From NCBI RefSeq assembly GCF_019084075.1, contig NZ_JAHREN010000001.1, positions 1,399,501-1,463,500 of the forward strand: a stretch of 64,000 bases of DNA. Reading direction: 5' to 3'. Origin of the DNA: Siccirubricoccus sp. G192. Its GTDB lineage: Bacteria > Pseudomonadota > Alphaproteobacteria > Acetobacterales > Acetobacteraceae. The translations under genes were made by a program, and so were the position numbers. Of the stretch, positions 49,279 to 57,888 are shown one piece after another (position 1 is the first letter of the stretch; every line of letters begins with the position of its first letter). The notes under the pieces are model-generated. The model did no database searches. It was not told the DNA's origin and saw only the letters and a program-made list of their open reading frames with translations.

Positions 49279-50229
49279 ATGCCCCGCGGCGACCTCTTCC
49301 CCGATATCGCGCCTTTTGAAACCGGCCTGCTGCCCCTGACCGGGCGGCATGTCATGTATTGGGAGCAGGTGGGCAATCCCCGCGGCCAGCCGGTGCTGTT
49401 CCTGCATGGCGGCCCCGGAGCCGGCGCCGGGGCGGTGCATCGGCGCTTCTTCGACCCCGGCCATTGGCGGGCGGTAATCTACGACCAGCGCGGCGCCGGC
49501 CGGTCCCGCCCGCTGGGCGAGCTGCGGGACAACACCACGCCGCACCTGGTCGAGGATATCGAGGCGCTGCGCCGCTTCCTCGGCATCGAGCGCTGGCTGC
49601 TGTTCGGCGGCTCCTGGGGCTCCACCCTGGCCCTGGCCTATGCCCAGGCCTATCCGGACCGGGTGACGGGCTGCGTGCTGCGCGGTGTCTTCCTCGGCCG
49701 GCCGGAGGAGGTGGAGTGGTTCCTCACCGGGCTGAAGCGGGTCTTCCCCGATGCCTGGACCGCCTTCGCCGAGCACCTGCCGCCGGCCGAGCGGGGCGAC
49801 CTGCTGGCCGGCTACCTGAAGCGGCTCTGCGACCCGGACCCGCTGGTGCATCTGCCCGCCGCCCGCGCTTGGAGCCAGTATGAGGGCAGTTGCTCTACCC
49901 TGCTGCCCAGCCCCGACACGGTGGCGAGCTTCGCCCAGGACCGCACCGCGCTCGGCCTGGCGCGGATCGAGGCGCATTACTTCGCGCATGACCTGTTCCT
50001 GCCGCCTGGCGGGCTGCTCGGCGGCATGGCGCGCATCGCGCATGTCCCGGCGGAGATCGTGCAGGGGCGCTACGACATGGTCTGCCCGGCCGGCACCGCC
50101 TTCGAGCTGGCGGAAGCCTGGCCGCGGGCGCGCCTGACCCTGGTGCCGGATGCCGGGCATTCGGCGCTGGAGCCCGGCGTGCGCACCGCGCTGGTGGCGG
50201 CGGTGGAGCGGTTCCGGCGCCGGGGGTAG
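49279..50229 (+). CDS. pip: Proline iminopeptidase (alpha/beta hydrolase)
   Basis: 316 residues. It releases N-terminal proline from peptides. Oxyanion region FLHGGPGAGAGAVHRRFFDP, YDQRGAGRSRP, nucleophile Ser in LFGGSWGSTLALAYAQAYPD, Asp in QGRYDMVCPAG and His in VPDAGHSALEPG complete the triad. Length is usual for the monomeric group. It is divergent from the hypothetical Cys-pair gene with a 185-bp spacer and is followed by the double-hairpin repeat. Confidence 0.95.
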   Translation: MPRGDLFPDIAPFETGLLPLTGRHVMYWEQVGNPRGQPVLFLHGGPGAGAGAVHRRFFDPGHWRAVIYDQRGAGRSRPLGELRDNTTPHLVEDIEALRRFLGIERWLLFGGSWGSTLALAYAQAYPDRVTGCVLRGVFLGRPEEVEWFLTGLKRVFPDAWTAFAEHLPPAERGDLLAGYLKRLCDPDPLVHLPAARAWSQYEGSCSTLLPSPDTVASFAQDRTALGLARIEAHYFAHDLFLPPGGLLGGMARIAHVPAEIVQGRYDMVCPAGTAFELAEAWPRARLTLVPDAGHSALEPGVRTALVAAVERFRRRG

Positions 50230-50260
50230 GGGGGGCGGCGGCGGCCCGCCATTCCGGCCT

Positions 50261-50363
50261 GGAGCATGATGCGTGAACGAAGGTGAACGCATCATGCTCC
50301 AGGCCTTTGTTTGATCGCGTGATTCACGCTTTTCGCTGCGAGCACCTCAAGCGATCACGCTCC
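50261..50363. repeat. Double-hairpin repeat, copy 2
   Basis: Second copy of the element at 18131-18237. Hairpin one is 50262-50299 with arms AGCATGATGCGT / ACGCATCATGCT and core gaacgaaggtga; copy 1 has the reverse complement core tcaccttcgttc. From 50299 onward it matches copy 1 almost base for base. Like copy 1 it lies between two convergent genes. Confidence 0.85.
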
Positions 50364-50368
50364 AACCG

Positions 50369-51190
50369 CTATGCCGCCTCGTAGCGCAGCCCGATCGCTT
50401 CACTGCGTGAGCGGCTGATGCACCATAGCGTCCCCGGCCGTGTCCGGTCCCAGGCGATGCCCTGGCCCTCGCCCGGCATCGGCACCGTGGCGACCAGTTC
50501 CAGCACCGAGCCTGCCCGCGGCAGCCGCAGCGCATAGACTTCCGGATGGTCGTGGCCGGTGCACCAGAGCAGCCCGTCCGGCCCCCAGGAGCCGCCCGAG
50601 ATGCTCATCGGCTCGGCCCGGCGTAGCACCGGCTGGGGGAAGATCCAGGCCTGGTCCGCGCGCCAGCGCTCGTCCATCCGCACCAGGGTGGTCCAATGGG
50701 TATTGCCATAGGGCCGCTGGCTGGTGCCGAAGACGCGGCTGTAATTGGCGAAGACCGCCCACCAGGCATCGTCATGGCGGTCCAGCCAGGTCAGCGACCC
50801 CCATTGGATGCCGAAGCTGTGGGTGCCGGCATGCTCCATCCGCGCCACGTCCCAGATCTCCACCGAGCTGGTCATCGGCTCCTGCGGGTAGTTGGAATGG
50901 GCGGCGTAGAGGCGCCCCTCCAGCACGACGCCGGAATCGAGGTGGAGGATCGGCCCTTCGCGTGGCCCCTCCCATTGCCCGACCTGGTGGCCTGTCGCCT
51001 TCTCCAGCCTGGCGATGCCGCGGTCCGTCACCGGGTAGACGAAGCCCTCATCCACCGCGATGCCTTGGCGCGCGAAGGGGGAGCGGAAGCGCGCCAGCTC
51101 CGTGAAGCGCGCCGCCGGCGCGGGTTGCGCCTGCGCGGCCGGCGCGAGGGCCGCGGAAGCGATGCTGGCGAGCAGGGTTCGGCGCTGCAT
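50369..51190 (-). CDS. Secreted protein of unknown function (beta-propeller-like)
   Basis: 273 residues with a signal peptide MQRRTLLASIASAALAPAAQ ending at AQA (twin Arg). The mature part has repeated short motifs such as GFVYPVTDRGIARLEKATG, GRLYAAHSNYP, GGSWGPDGLLWCTGHDHPEV and GIAWDRTRPGTLWCISRS, which resemble propeller blades. No family can be named. AGGAG lies 7 nt before ATG 51190. It is convergent with pip across the repeat. Confidence 0.75.
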   Translation of the reverse strand: MQRRTLLASIASAALAPAAQAQPAPAARFTELARFRSPFARQGIAVDEGFVYPVTDRGIARLEKATGHQVGQWEGPREGPILHLDSGVVLEGRLYAAHSNYPQEPMTSSVEIWDVARMEHAGTHSFGIQWGSLTWLDRHDDAWWAVFANYSRVFGTSQRPYGNTHWTTLVRMDERWRADQAWIFPQPVLRRAEPMSISGGSWGPDGLLWCTGHDHPEVYALRLPRAGSVLELVATVPMPGEGQGIAWDRTRPGTLWCISRSRSEAIGLRYEAA

Positions 51191-51286
51191 GGGCAGGCTC
51201 CTGGGTGTTCCGGCCCGGCATCATGCCGCCTCACTTGGCCGGAGCGAAGCCGTTCCCTGCCGCCCGGAGGCTGCGCCGGAACCGGC

Positions 51287-51796
51287 CTAGACGCCGGCCT
51301 TCTCACCTGCCGCGGTAAGCTGCACGTATTTCCGGGTGGTGGCGTCGAGGTGGTTCTCGATCCACTTCGCCATGCGGATTTCCTCGTTCAGGCTCTCCCG
51401 CAGCAGCTTGGGGCCGGACTGGTCGCCAGCGAGTTCCGCCATGGTCAGCAGGGAGCGGTAGGAGGCGATCTCGTAGTGCTCGAAGGCGAAATTGGCGAGG
51501 GTGTTCTTTATGACCTCGTCCTGCATCGGCGCATGCGCCAGCGCCGCCATGTTGCCCATGAAGGAGGTGGCCATGTCCTTCAGCGCCGAATGGCTGGTGC
51601 CGAGCGATTGCAGGATCTCCTCGAGCCGGGTGGCTTGGCGGCGGGATTCCTCGATATGCATCCGGATCTGCTGCGACATCTCCGGATAGCTCTCCAGCCG
51701 CTCCACCTGGCGGGACAGCAGGGAGACGGCCTGCTCCTCCAGCGCATGGGCGTTGACGAGGCCGCTGAGATAGGTATCGCGGGGGCTGGTGGCCAT
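51287..51796 (-). CDS. DUF892 ferritin-like protein (YciE/YciF type)
   Basis: 169 residues, a four-helix bundle. Helix motifs with metal-binding acidic and His residues: NAHALEEQAVSLLSRQVERL, IRMHIEESRRQATRLEEIL, FAFEHYEIASYRSLLTMAEL and LNEEIRMAKWIENHL. Homologues are stress-induced ferritin-like proteins of unclear activity. AAGGAG lies 9 nt before ATG 51796. It is the last gene before tRNA-Arg. Confidence 0.9.
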   Translation of the reverse strand: MATSPRDTYLSGLVNAHALEEQAVSLLSRQVERLESYPEMSQQIRMHIEESRRQATRLEEILQSLGTSHSALKDMATSFMGNMAALAHAPMQDEVIKNTLANFAFEHYEIASYRSLLTMAELAGDQSGPKLLRESLNEEIRMAKWIENHLDATTRKYVQLTAAGEKAGV

Positions 51797-51919
51797 GACT
51801 GGACTCTCCTTGGGGGCTTGTGGGAACACGGCCTGGCGGCCCGGGTTCATTGGGCGCCGCGAATAAGGCCGGCCGATTCTTCCGGCCGGGGCGCGGCCAT
51901 GCTAGGAGACGGGCCGCAT

Positions 51920-51996
51920 GTCCTCGTAGCTCAGCCGGATAGAGCACCAGATTCCTAATCTGGGGGCCGTGGGTTCGAATCCCGCCGAGGACACCA
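51920..51996 (+). tRNA. tRNA-Arg (anticodon CCT), CCA encoded
   Basis: Cloverleaf: acceptor GTCCTCG / CGAGGAC, D arm GCTCAGCCGGATAGAGC, anticodon stem CCAGA/TCTGG around loop TTCCTAA (anticodon CCT), T arm with GGTTCGAATCC. Discriminator A and CCA (51994-51996) are encoded. The gene sits exactly where gene content changes; tRNA-Arg genes are common integrase targets, but no matching att repeat is visible in the window. Confidence 0.97.
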
Positions 51997-52025
51997 ATAA
52001 AATCAAAAGTTTGTGCCGAGAATTA

Positions 52026-53707
52026 GTAAGTGGGGCAAAACCTGTGGCGTTCAGGCGTTCTGGCAGCGCGCTCTGACCAGGTCGGGCAGGTACGGGATGG
52101 TGGGCTGGCCGGCGATGCCGAGCCGGGCGCCGAGGTAGTCCCAGAAGCTGAGGCCGAGCTTGGTGCAGGTCTTGGCCAGGCCGAGGAAGGCGTCACGGCA
52201 GTCGCGCCCCATGTCGCTTCGGGTGCCGCCGCTGATCTTGCGCCGGGTGACCTGGGCACGGATGTCGTTTTCCGATCCGTTGGTGTGCAGCGGGATTTCG
52301 GGGTGGTCCAGCCCCTGCAGCAGTTCCGCCTTGTTGGCGTGCAGGCGCTCGAGCAATCGGTCGAGCACGACGAAGCCGGTGCGGCGCTTGAAGATGCGCT
52401 CGAAGCGTACCCGCAACTCGGCCCGGCGGCGCCGGCTGGGCTCTCGTTGGTACGCCTTCAGGTCGGCGTAGAACCACCAGATCAGCTCGCGGATGCGCGC
52501 CTGGGAAGTCCGCTGCTGGTCGGTGAAGGTGTCGAGCTTGTGGACGAGACGCTCGGCATGCACCCAGCAGAGCGCGTGCTCGCCGACGGCGAACTGGCCG
52601 GCATCGCCGCTGACGATCACCGTCCCCGGCAGCAGGCCATGTGCCTTGATGGCACCCCAGAGCGCGCCTTCGGTGGCCAGGCGCGCCGGCGCGAGGCTGT
52701 CCTCCATGCTGCGGATGCCGAGCCGCTCGAGGTGCGCGGCCCAGGTCGCCTGGTTCGCAAAGACGCGCTGCGGATGGCCTTCCAGGCGGGCGATCACCGG
52801 CCCGGCCAGGGCGCGCTCGCGCATGTAGGCCAGCGCCTCGGCGTTCACCACGTAGTCGCCGTGCCCGGCCCGCAGCAGCTCCAGGAAGTTCAGCCGGCTC
52901 TTGCTGGCCGTGGTGCCGAACCAGGCGAAGTGGGCGTTGCCGATCTGCGTACAGGCGCCGTTCACCGCCCGGTGCCGCGCGCCCGTATCGTCAACCGTGA
53001 TCCAGGCCGCGCTCGCCAGTCCGGCTCGCAGCACCTCCTGGCTCTCGTCCAGGAACGGCTGCTGACCGGCGATCAGCAGGCGCATGACCTGCCGTTTGGA
53101 GATGGCGATCCCAACCGCCCACAGCTGCGCCACCAGCCGCGGCACGGTGGTCTGCCCCTGATGGTACTGGGCGAGCACGTAGCGCCGGAGTTCGGGGCCG
53201 AAATGGCCATCCACCCCGCCCGGCAAGCGCGCAACGACCAGCCGCCCCTCCGGCGTCAGCCAGCGCTCGCGCCGGTAGCACACCGCCTCCGTCCGCATGA
53301 TGAGGTCCTGCACCAGGAAGTCCTGGTAGCCCTGGAACCGCGAGCCGGGCGGCACCGTGGCCCGCAGCACCCGCGCCTCCACCGCCACCCGCGGCACCAC
53401 CTTGCCGCGGCCACGACGGTCGGGGCGCTCGCGCGGCGGCGTCGGCTCGCTCGCCTGCTCCATCCCGCTCGGCTTGATCGCGGGCCGACCCTTCAGTCCC
53501 TTGAGGCGGGCGATCTCCTCGCGCTGCGCCGCCACAATCCGCTCGAGCTCCGCCACCTCGCCGAGCAGGGCGCTGACCAGCGCCTTCAGCTCGGCCGGCG
53601 ACAGCGTGTCAGGATCGGCAGGCGGGACCATGCTCCCGAGGGAATCAGACCAGCCGACACCTGGGAAGGGCAAACCGCACCCTCGCAACAGGTTTTGCCC
53701 CACTTAC
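52026..53707. mobile_element. IS66-type insertion sequence, 1682 bp
   Basis: Perfect 20-bp terminal inverted repeats, GTAAGTGGGGCAAAACCTGT at 52026-52045 and its complement at 53688-53707, enclose one transposase gene on the minus strand. The 8 bp flanking each side (gagaatta; gccggatg) do not match, so no target duplication remains. It lies 29 bp after tRNA-Arg. Confidence 0.9.
52051..53631 (-). CDS. IS66-family DDE transposase
   Basis: 526 residues. N-terminal coiled-coil (LLGEVAELERIVAAQREEIA), then a Zn-ribbon-like and helix-turn-helix part (HFGPELRRYVLAQYHQGQTT). The catalytic core has Asp in AWITVDDTGARHRAVNG, Asp in VIVSGDAGQFAVGE and Glu in HTNGSENDIRAQVTRRK. The tail FLGLAKTCTKLGLSFWDYLG fits IS66. 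The helper genes tnpA/tnpB of larger IS66 elements are absent, as in single-gene members. ATG 53631 chosen; an in-frame ATG at 53703 lies within the terminal repeat. Confidence 0.9.
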   Translation of the reverse strand: MVPPADPDTLSPAELKALVSALLGEVAELERIVAAQREEIARLKGLKGRPAIKPSGMEQASEPTPPRERPDRRGRGKVVPRVAVEARVLRATVPPGSRFQGYQDFLVQDLIMRTEAVCYRRERWLTPEGRLVVARLPGGVDGHFGPELRRYVLAQYHQGQTTVPRLVAQLWAVGIAISKRQVMRLLIAGQQPFLDESQEVLRAGLASAAWITVDDTGARHRAVNGACTQIGNAHFAWFGTTASKSRLNFLELLRAGHGDYVVNAEALAYMRERALAGPVIARLEGHPQRVFANQATWAAHLERLGIRSMEDSLAPARLATEGALWGAIKAHGLLPGTVIVSGDAGQFAVGEHALCWVHAERLVHKLDTFTDQQRTSQARIRELIWWFYADLKAYQREPSRRRRAELRVRFERIFKRRTGFVVLDRLLERLHANKAELLQGLDHPEIPLHTNGSENDIRAQVTRRKISGGTRSDMGRDCRDAFLGLAKTCTKLGLSFWDYLGARLGIAGQPTIPYLPDLVRARCQNA

Positions 53708-53784
53708 GCCGGATGGGGCTGAGCGTCCGAATCCTGTTTGGGGCCCGATGACAACCCAATGCAAACTCAGGGTGTCGGCGCCCC

Positions 53785-54073
53785 CGAAGGGAATGCCCGA
53801 GAGCCACCCGGCGATGCGCCACTGCATGCCGCCGAAGGTCAGCATCCAGATCAGCCCGATGAGGCGCCGCCGTAAGCTGAGGTCCGGCTTGCGTCCACGG
53901 CGGTGCACGCCAACCCGCTCGCGGTCCATGGCCTCCAGTTCGGCCTCGACGGCGAAGACGAACACCTCCACGTCGGCCAGGATGTTCCAGCCGTCACCGC
54001 GGCGGGGGTGGGGAACGCGACGGGCTGACGGCGGCGGCAGATCAACGGGGCTCAGGATACCGGTGAGAGACAT
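53785..54073 (-). pseudogene. Truncated transposase remnant (IS5-like)
   Basis: The minus-strand frame from ATG 54073 gives MSLTGILSPVDLPPPSARRV and then ILADVEVFVFAVEAELEAMD and LRRRLIGLIWMLTFGGMQWR + IAGWLSGIPFG. The latter resembles the N-terminal part of IS5-group transposases. The likeness stops at about 53785 and the catalytic part is missing. It shows that at least two IS elements have acted at this spot. Confidence 0.5.
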
Positions 54074-54132
54074 CGGCCCGATATGGTGGCGATGGGCCGG
54101 CGCACGACCCAATGTGTCGGGACCGAGCTAAT

Positions 54133-54273
54133 CTATCCGATTATTTCGCGTACAGATTCTAACGCGCAAATGCACTGGAACACGACATCGAACGCGAGCA
54201 GCAGGCCAAGCAACCACAGGCTGATCCAGGGCCAGCCCAGGATACGATGCCGCCGGACGTCAGAACCCATCAT
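54133..54273 (-). CDS. Small single-helix membrane protein
   Basis: A 46-residue frame, MMGSDVRRHRILGWPWISLW followed by LLGLLLAFDVVFQC and a short polar end. One clear transmembrane helix with a basic N-terminus, like small cytochrome-oxidase or dehydrogenase accessory subunits. It lies just downstream of, and on the same strand as, the oxidase/GMC operon, which supports it being real. No family is recognised. ATG 54270 is an equal alternative. Confidence 0.4.
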   Translation of the reverse strand: MMGSDVRRHRILGWPWISLWLLGLLLAFDVVFQCICALESVREIIG

Positions 54274-54324
54274 GGCCAAGCCCAGGAGCGGATTACGGTG
54301 CCCAAGCGGCGTGGCCTGCCGGCA

Positions 54325-54958
54325 TCACGGCGCCAGCGGGCCCGGGCTCTTGAGGTAGCGCTCCCGGATCGCCTTGGCCGACCAGTAGGCGAGGGCGGCG
54401 AGCGTGCCGGTCACGTCCTTGCCCGCTCTCTGGGGATAGGCGCAGGCCCCCCTGGACGAAGACGTTCGGCACGTCCCAGCTCTGCAGGTAGCGGTTCACC
54501 ACGCTCGTCGCTGGGTCCATCCCCATGACCGCGCCGCCGCAATTATGCGTCGTCTGGTAGGGGACGATCGAGTAGGGTGGGGTGCAGTAGCCCGGTGCGA
54601 CGATTTCCCCGCCCATGAGCCTGGCGATCTCGGCCGTCCGGTCGGTCACGTAGCGGGACATCCGGAGGTCGTTCTCGGGGAAGTCGAAGGTGATGCGCAG
54701 CAGCGGCTGGCCATAGGCGTCGCGGTAGGTCGGGTCGGCGCTCAGGTGATTTGCCCGCGTCGGCATCGAGTTGCCCTCCACCTCCAGCACGACCGTGTGG
54801 TCGTAGTACCGGCGAACCGCCTGCTTCCAGTCGAGGCCCCAGCGCGGGGTCCCTGGCGGGGCCGGGTGGTACTCGATCGGCCGCCCGCTGTTGGTCCAGG
54901 CGCAGATATAGGCGCCGCCCACGAAGCCGAGCCCGGTGTGGTCGAAGTTGTCGTGGTT
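54325..54958 (-). pseudogene. GMC oxidoreductase, 3' fragment (also frameshifted)
   Basis: About 210 residues of the C-terminal part of a GMC flavoprotein: NFDHTGLGFVGGAYICAWTN, RYYDHTVVLEVEGNSMPTRA, PYSIVPYQTTHNCGGAVMGM (catalytic His region) and NRYLQSWDVPNVFVQG. The FAD-binding N-terminus is missing because the sequence joins subunit I of cytochrome oxidase at about 54958. A second break at the six-C run 54447-54452 must be repaired by removing one base to read ACAYPQRAGKDVTGTLAALA and end at 54325. Confidence 0.8.
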
Positions 54959-55808
54959 GCCCGAACAGCCAGAACAGGTGCTGCCAGAGCAGCGGGTCGC
55001 CGCCCTGCGTCGCGTCGTAGAAGGGCCAGCCGAAGGCGCGCTCGAGTTCCAGCAGGATGTCCGCCGCGATCACCGCCGGCATGCCGATCATGATCATGGC
55101 CGCCGTGACCAGCATGTACCAGGCGAAGATCGGCATCTTGGCGAGCGTCATGCCGGGCGCGCGGGTCTTGAGGATGCCGACGGTCAGCTCGACCGCCGCC
55201 GCCACGGCCGAGATCTCGACGAAGCCGAGGCCGAGGATCCAGACATCGGTATTGATGCCCGGCGAGAACTGCGGGCCGGTCAGCGGCGGGTACATGAACC
55301 AGCCGCCATCGGGCGCGATGCCGAAGAATGGGCTGACGAAGACGAGCGTGCCGCCGATCGCGTAGCACCAGTAGCCGAAGGCGGAGAGCCACGGGAAGGG
55401 CATGTCCCGCGTGCCGAGCAGGCTCGGCAGCAGCATGACGGCGAAGGCCTCCACGATCGGCACGGCGAAGAGGAACATCATCGTCGTGCCGTGCATCGTG
55501 AAGAACTGATTGAAGGTCGCGGCGTCGAGCACGCCGGCGCCCGGGACGGCGAGCTGCAGGCGCATCACCAGCGCCAGCACGCCCGCGGCCAGGAAGAAAC
55601 AGAAGCCCGTGGCAATGTAGAGGCCCCCGATCCAGGTGTTGTTCGGCTCGGTGAAGATCCCGGTGATGCGCGGCATCGCCCAGGCCCGCTTGAGCCGCTC
55701 TGCCCCGTCCGGGCCCGGGGAGTGGCGGTAGGGGAGGTCATGCCCTGCGGCCGCGCCCCGGCGCTCCGCCGGAACCGCTCCGCCGTGGGAGGCGCTGGGG
55801 GCGCTCAT
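54959..55808 (-). pseudogene. ctaD: Cytochrome c oxidase subunit I, truncated 5' part
   Basis: About 283 residues of subunit I: NNTWIGGLYIATGFCFFLAA, the haem-a His segment FFTMHGTTMMFLFAVPIVEA, GTRDMPFPWLSAFGYWCYAI, and GGDPLLWQHLFWLFG, where the next residues should be HPEVYI. Instead the sequence enters a GMC oxidoreductase gene in another frame. All copper-B ligands and the C-terminal helices are lost, so no functional oxidase can be made from this copy. The start overlaps coxB (ATGA). Confidence 0.85.
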
Positions 55809-56785
55809 CGCAGCGACTCCAGCCAGGCGGCCAGGGCGCGGAGCTGCGGCCCCTCCAACCGGTCGTAGGAGGGCATCCGGTTGCCGGGCTTGAGGCGCTG
55901 CGCGCTCGCGATCCAGCCCGCGATATTGCCGATGCCGCCCGGCAGCGTGCCGGCGCCGATGCTCCGCCGCGCGCCGACCTGGGTCAGGTCCGGGCCGAGC
56001 CGGCCCTCGCTCAGCCCCCGCACGGCGTGGCAGGCGCCGCAGCCGAGCGCGACGAAGAGGTCGCGCCCCTCGCGGAGGAATGGCGTCTCCGGCTCAGGCA
56101 CGGGCCGCGCCAGCCCGGCGAGCCAGGCGTCGAACTCGGCGCGCGGCACGGCGATCACGTCGAAGGCCATCAGGGCGTGCTGCGCGCCGCAATATTCCGC
56201 GCACTGCCCGCGCCAGAGGCCGGGCCGGTCCGCCTGGATCACCATGCGGTTGACGCGGCCGGGGATCATGTCGGTCTTGCCAGCCAGGCTCGGCACCCAG
56301 AAGCTGTGGATCATGTCCTCGGCGCGCAGCAGCAGCTCCACCGGCTCGCCGACCGGCAGGCGCAGCTCGTTCGCCGAGGTCGCGGGTGGCAACCCGTCCG
56401 CCCGCCGGTAGGCCATCTCCCACCAGAACTGGTATCCGATGACCTCGACAGTGGCACGCGCCGTCGGGGCCCGCATCGCGTCGCCGGCCGCAAGCGTGAA
56501 GGGGACCAGCACCGTGAGCGTCAGCCCCGGCAGCGCGACGCCGCCGCCCCAGAGGAAGAGCTTCCGCACCGCCCGCGGCTCGCCCCGGCGGAGGAACGGC
56601 ACGAGCATCAGCGCGGTCACGAGCAGGGTGACGAGCGCCGCCCCGGCATACATGAAGAGGCCCAGCTGGTGGATGGACGCTGCCGCGGGGCCGGCAGGGT
56701 CGAGCGCCGACTGCGGCCCGTCGCAGCCGGCGGCCGCCAGGAGCAGGAGGGGCCAAGGAAGCGTGCGCCGCGCATCACCGCGCAT
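55805..56785 (-). CDS. ctaC: Cytochrome c oxidase subunit II with fused cytochrome c (caa3 type)
   Basis: 326 residues. Lipobox-like signal PLLLLAAAGCDGPQ, two membrane helices (FMYAGAALVTLLVTALMLVP; VALPGLTLTVLVPFTLAAGD), the CuA domain with GYQFWWEMAYR, IHSFWVPSLAGKTDMIPG and the ligand set CAEYCGAQHALM, then a C-terminal haem domain CGACHAVRGLSEGRLGPDLT. The fusion is typical of caa3 oxidases. Overlaps the upstream cytochrome gene by 11 bp and the downstream subunit I gene by 4 bp; the operon is broken downstream. Confidence 0.95.
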   Translation of the reverse strand: MRGDARRTLPWPLLLLAAAGCDGPQSALDPAGPAAASIHQLGLFMYAGAALVTLLVTALMLVPFLRRGEPRAVRKLFLWGGGVALPGLTLTVLVPFTLAAGDAMRAPTARATVEVIGYQFWWEMAYRRADGLPPATSANELRLPVGEPVELLLRAEDMIHSFWVPSLAGKTDMIPGRVNRMVIQADRPGLWRGQCAEYCGAQHALMAFDVIAVPRAEFDAWLAGLARPVPEPETPFLREGRDLFVALGCGACHAVRGLSEGRLGPDLTQVGARRSIGAGTLPGGIGNIAGWIASAQRLKPGNRMPSYDRLEGPQLRALAAWLESLR

Positions 56786-57206
56786 CGGGAAGCCGCTCCA
56801 GGGTGTAGAGATAGGCGGCGACGTGCCGTGCCTCCTCGGCCGTGAGCCCCACATTCGGCATTCCGGTCTCCGGCGCCAGCGCGGGCGGGTCCGCGAGGAA
56901 GGCGACGAGGGTCCCTGGCGTGTTCGGCAGCCGCCCCGCGATGAGGCCGCGGCGCGCGACGCCATGCAGCGGCGGGCCGACGATACCCCGCGGCGCGCGG
57001 ATGCCCGGGACGGCGTGGCAGGCCGTGCAGCCATGCGTGCCGCTCGCCACGATCGCCCGCCCGCGCGCCGCATCGCCGCCCTGGACGACCTTGCTTTCGA
57101 TGGGCGGGGGCTCGAAGGCGTCGCAGCCGGCGAGGACGACGCACACGGCAGGGACGGCGGCGGCCAGCAGGCGCGGCAGGCGCTGGCGGCGGCCGCAGCG
57201 ACTCAC
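56775..57206 (-). CDS. Lipoprotein monohaem cytochrome c
   Basis: 143 residues. Signal with lipobox VCVVLAGCDAFEPPP and one haem site CTACHAVPGIRAP, with the axial Met probably in MPNVGLTAEEARHVAAYLYT. GTG 57206 overlaps the TGA of the preceding gene by 4 bp, and its own end overlaps the subunit II gene. Probably the electron donor to, or an assembly partner of, the oxidase. Confidence 0.88.
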   Translation of the reverse strand: MSRCGRRQRLPRLLAAAVPAVCVVLAGCDAFEPPPIESKVVQGGDAARGRAIVASGTHGCTACHAVPGIRAPRGIVGPPLHGVARRGLIAGRLPNTPGTLVAFLADPPALAPETGMPNVGLTAEEARHVAAYLYTLERLPDAR

Positions 57207-57888
57207 GGAGCAAGCCCTGCGGCATAGGCCGATGCGGCGCGGATATTCTCGTCCGTCATCCGCCGCACCAGGGTGCCCATCACGCTGTAGACGTCGTTCT
57301 GCCGAGTGCCGTCGCGCCAGAGCAGGAGCTGCGCCTCGACATAGGACGCCGGCTGGCCGGCGATCGATGGGTAGATCGGGTTCAGGCCCTGCCCGCCGGG
57401 ACCGTGGCAGTTGGCGCAGGCCTGGACGCCGCGCTCGGCCGAGCCCTGTGCGTAGAGCGTCGCGCCCTGCTGGGCCAGGCGCGCATCGGCCGCGCCGGTT
57501 GGACCCCGGGCGCACCGGCCGGGAGCCCGGCGTAGTACAGGGCGACCGATCGACGGTCCGCCTGGCTCAGCGCGCGGGAGATCGGGCTCATCGCCGCGTT
57601 CGGGCGGGCGCCGGAGGCATAGTCCTGCATCTGCCGCGCGAGGTACTGGGCGTCGAGCCCGGCGAGCCGGGGGAAGGCCCCGCCCGCATCGCCCTGGCCC
57701 TGCAGGCCATGGCAGGCGAAGCATGCGGCGCCGGACCCTCCCGGCCCGCCGCCCACGGCGATGAGGTGGCCCCGCGCGGGCGAGACCTCCTCGCCGGGTC
57801 TCAAGAGTGGGACCTGCTCGACAGGCCAGGTGGACATGGCGGCGATCGCAAGGCCCGGGACGAACAGGCAAACGGCCGGAAGGAGCAT
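57203..57888 (-). CDS. Dihaem (c4-like) cytochrome c, frameshifted
   Basis: About 228 residues in two frames. A signal peptide (MLLPAVCLFVPGLAIAAMS) is followed by haem site CFACHGLQGQGDAGGAFPRL, then, after the four-C run at 57504-57507 where one base must be added, a second site CANCHGPGGQGLNPIYPSIA. The GxAGxxxxYxxxQ pattern (LAGLDAQYLARQMQDY; IAGQPASYVEAQLLLW) occurs once per half, typical of c4 cytochromes that feed terminal oxidases. First gene of the oxidase operon. Confidence 0.88.

Noticed and set aside
52026..53707. CRISPR array or integron near tRNA-Arg
   Set aside because: No regularly spaced direct repeats; the only repeats are the two terminal inverted repeats of one IS element.
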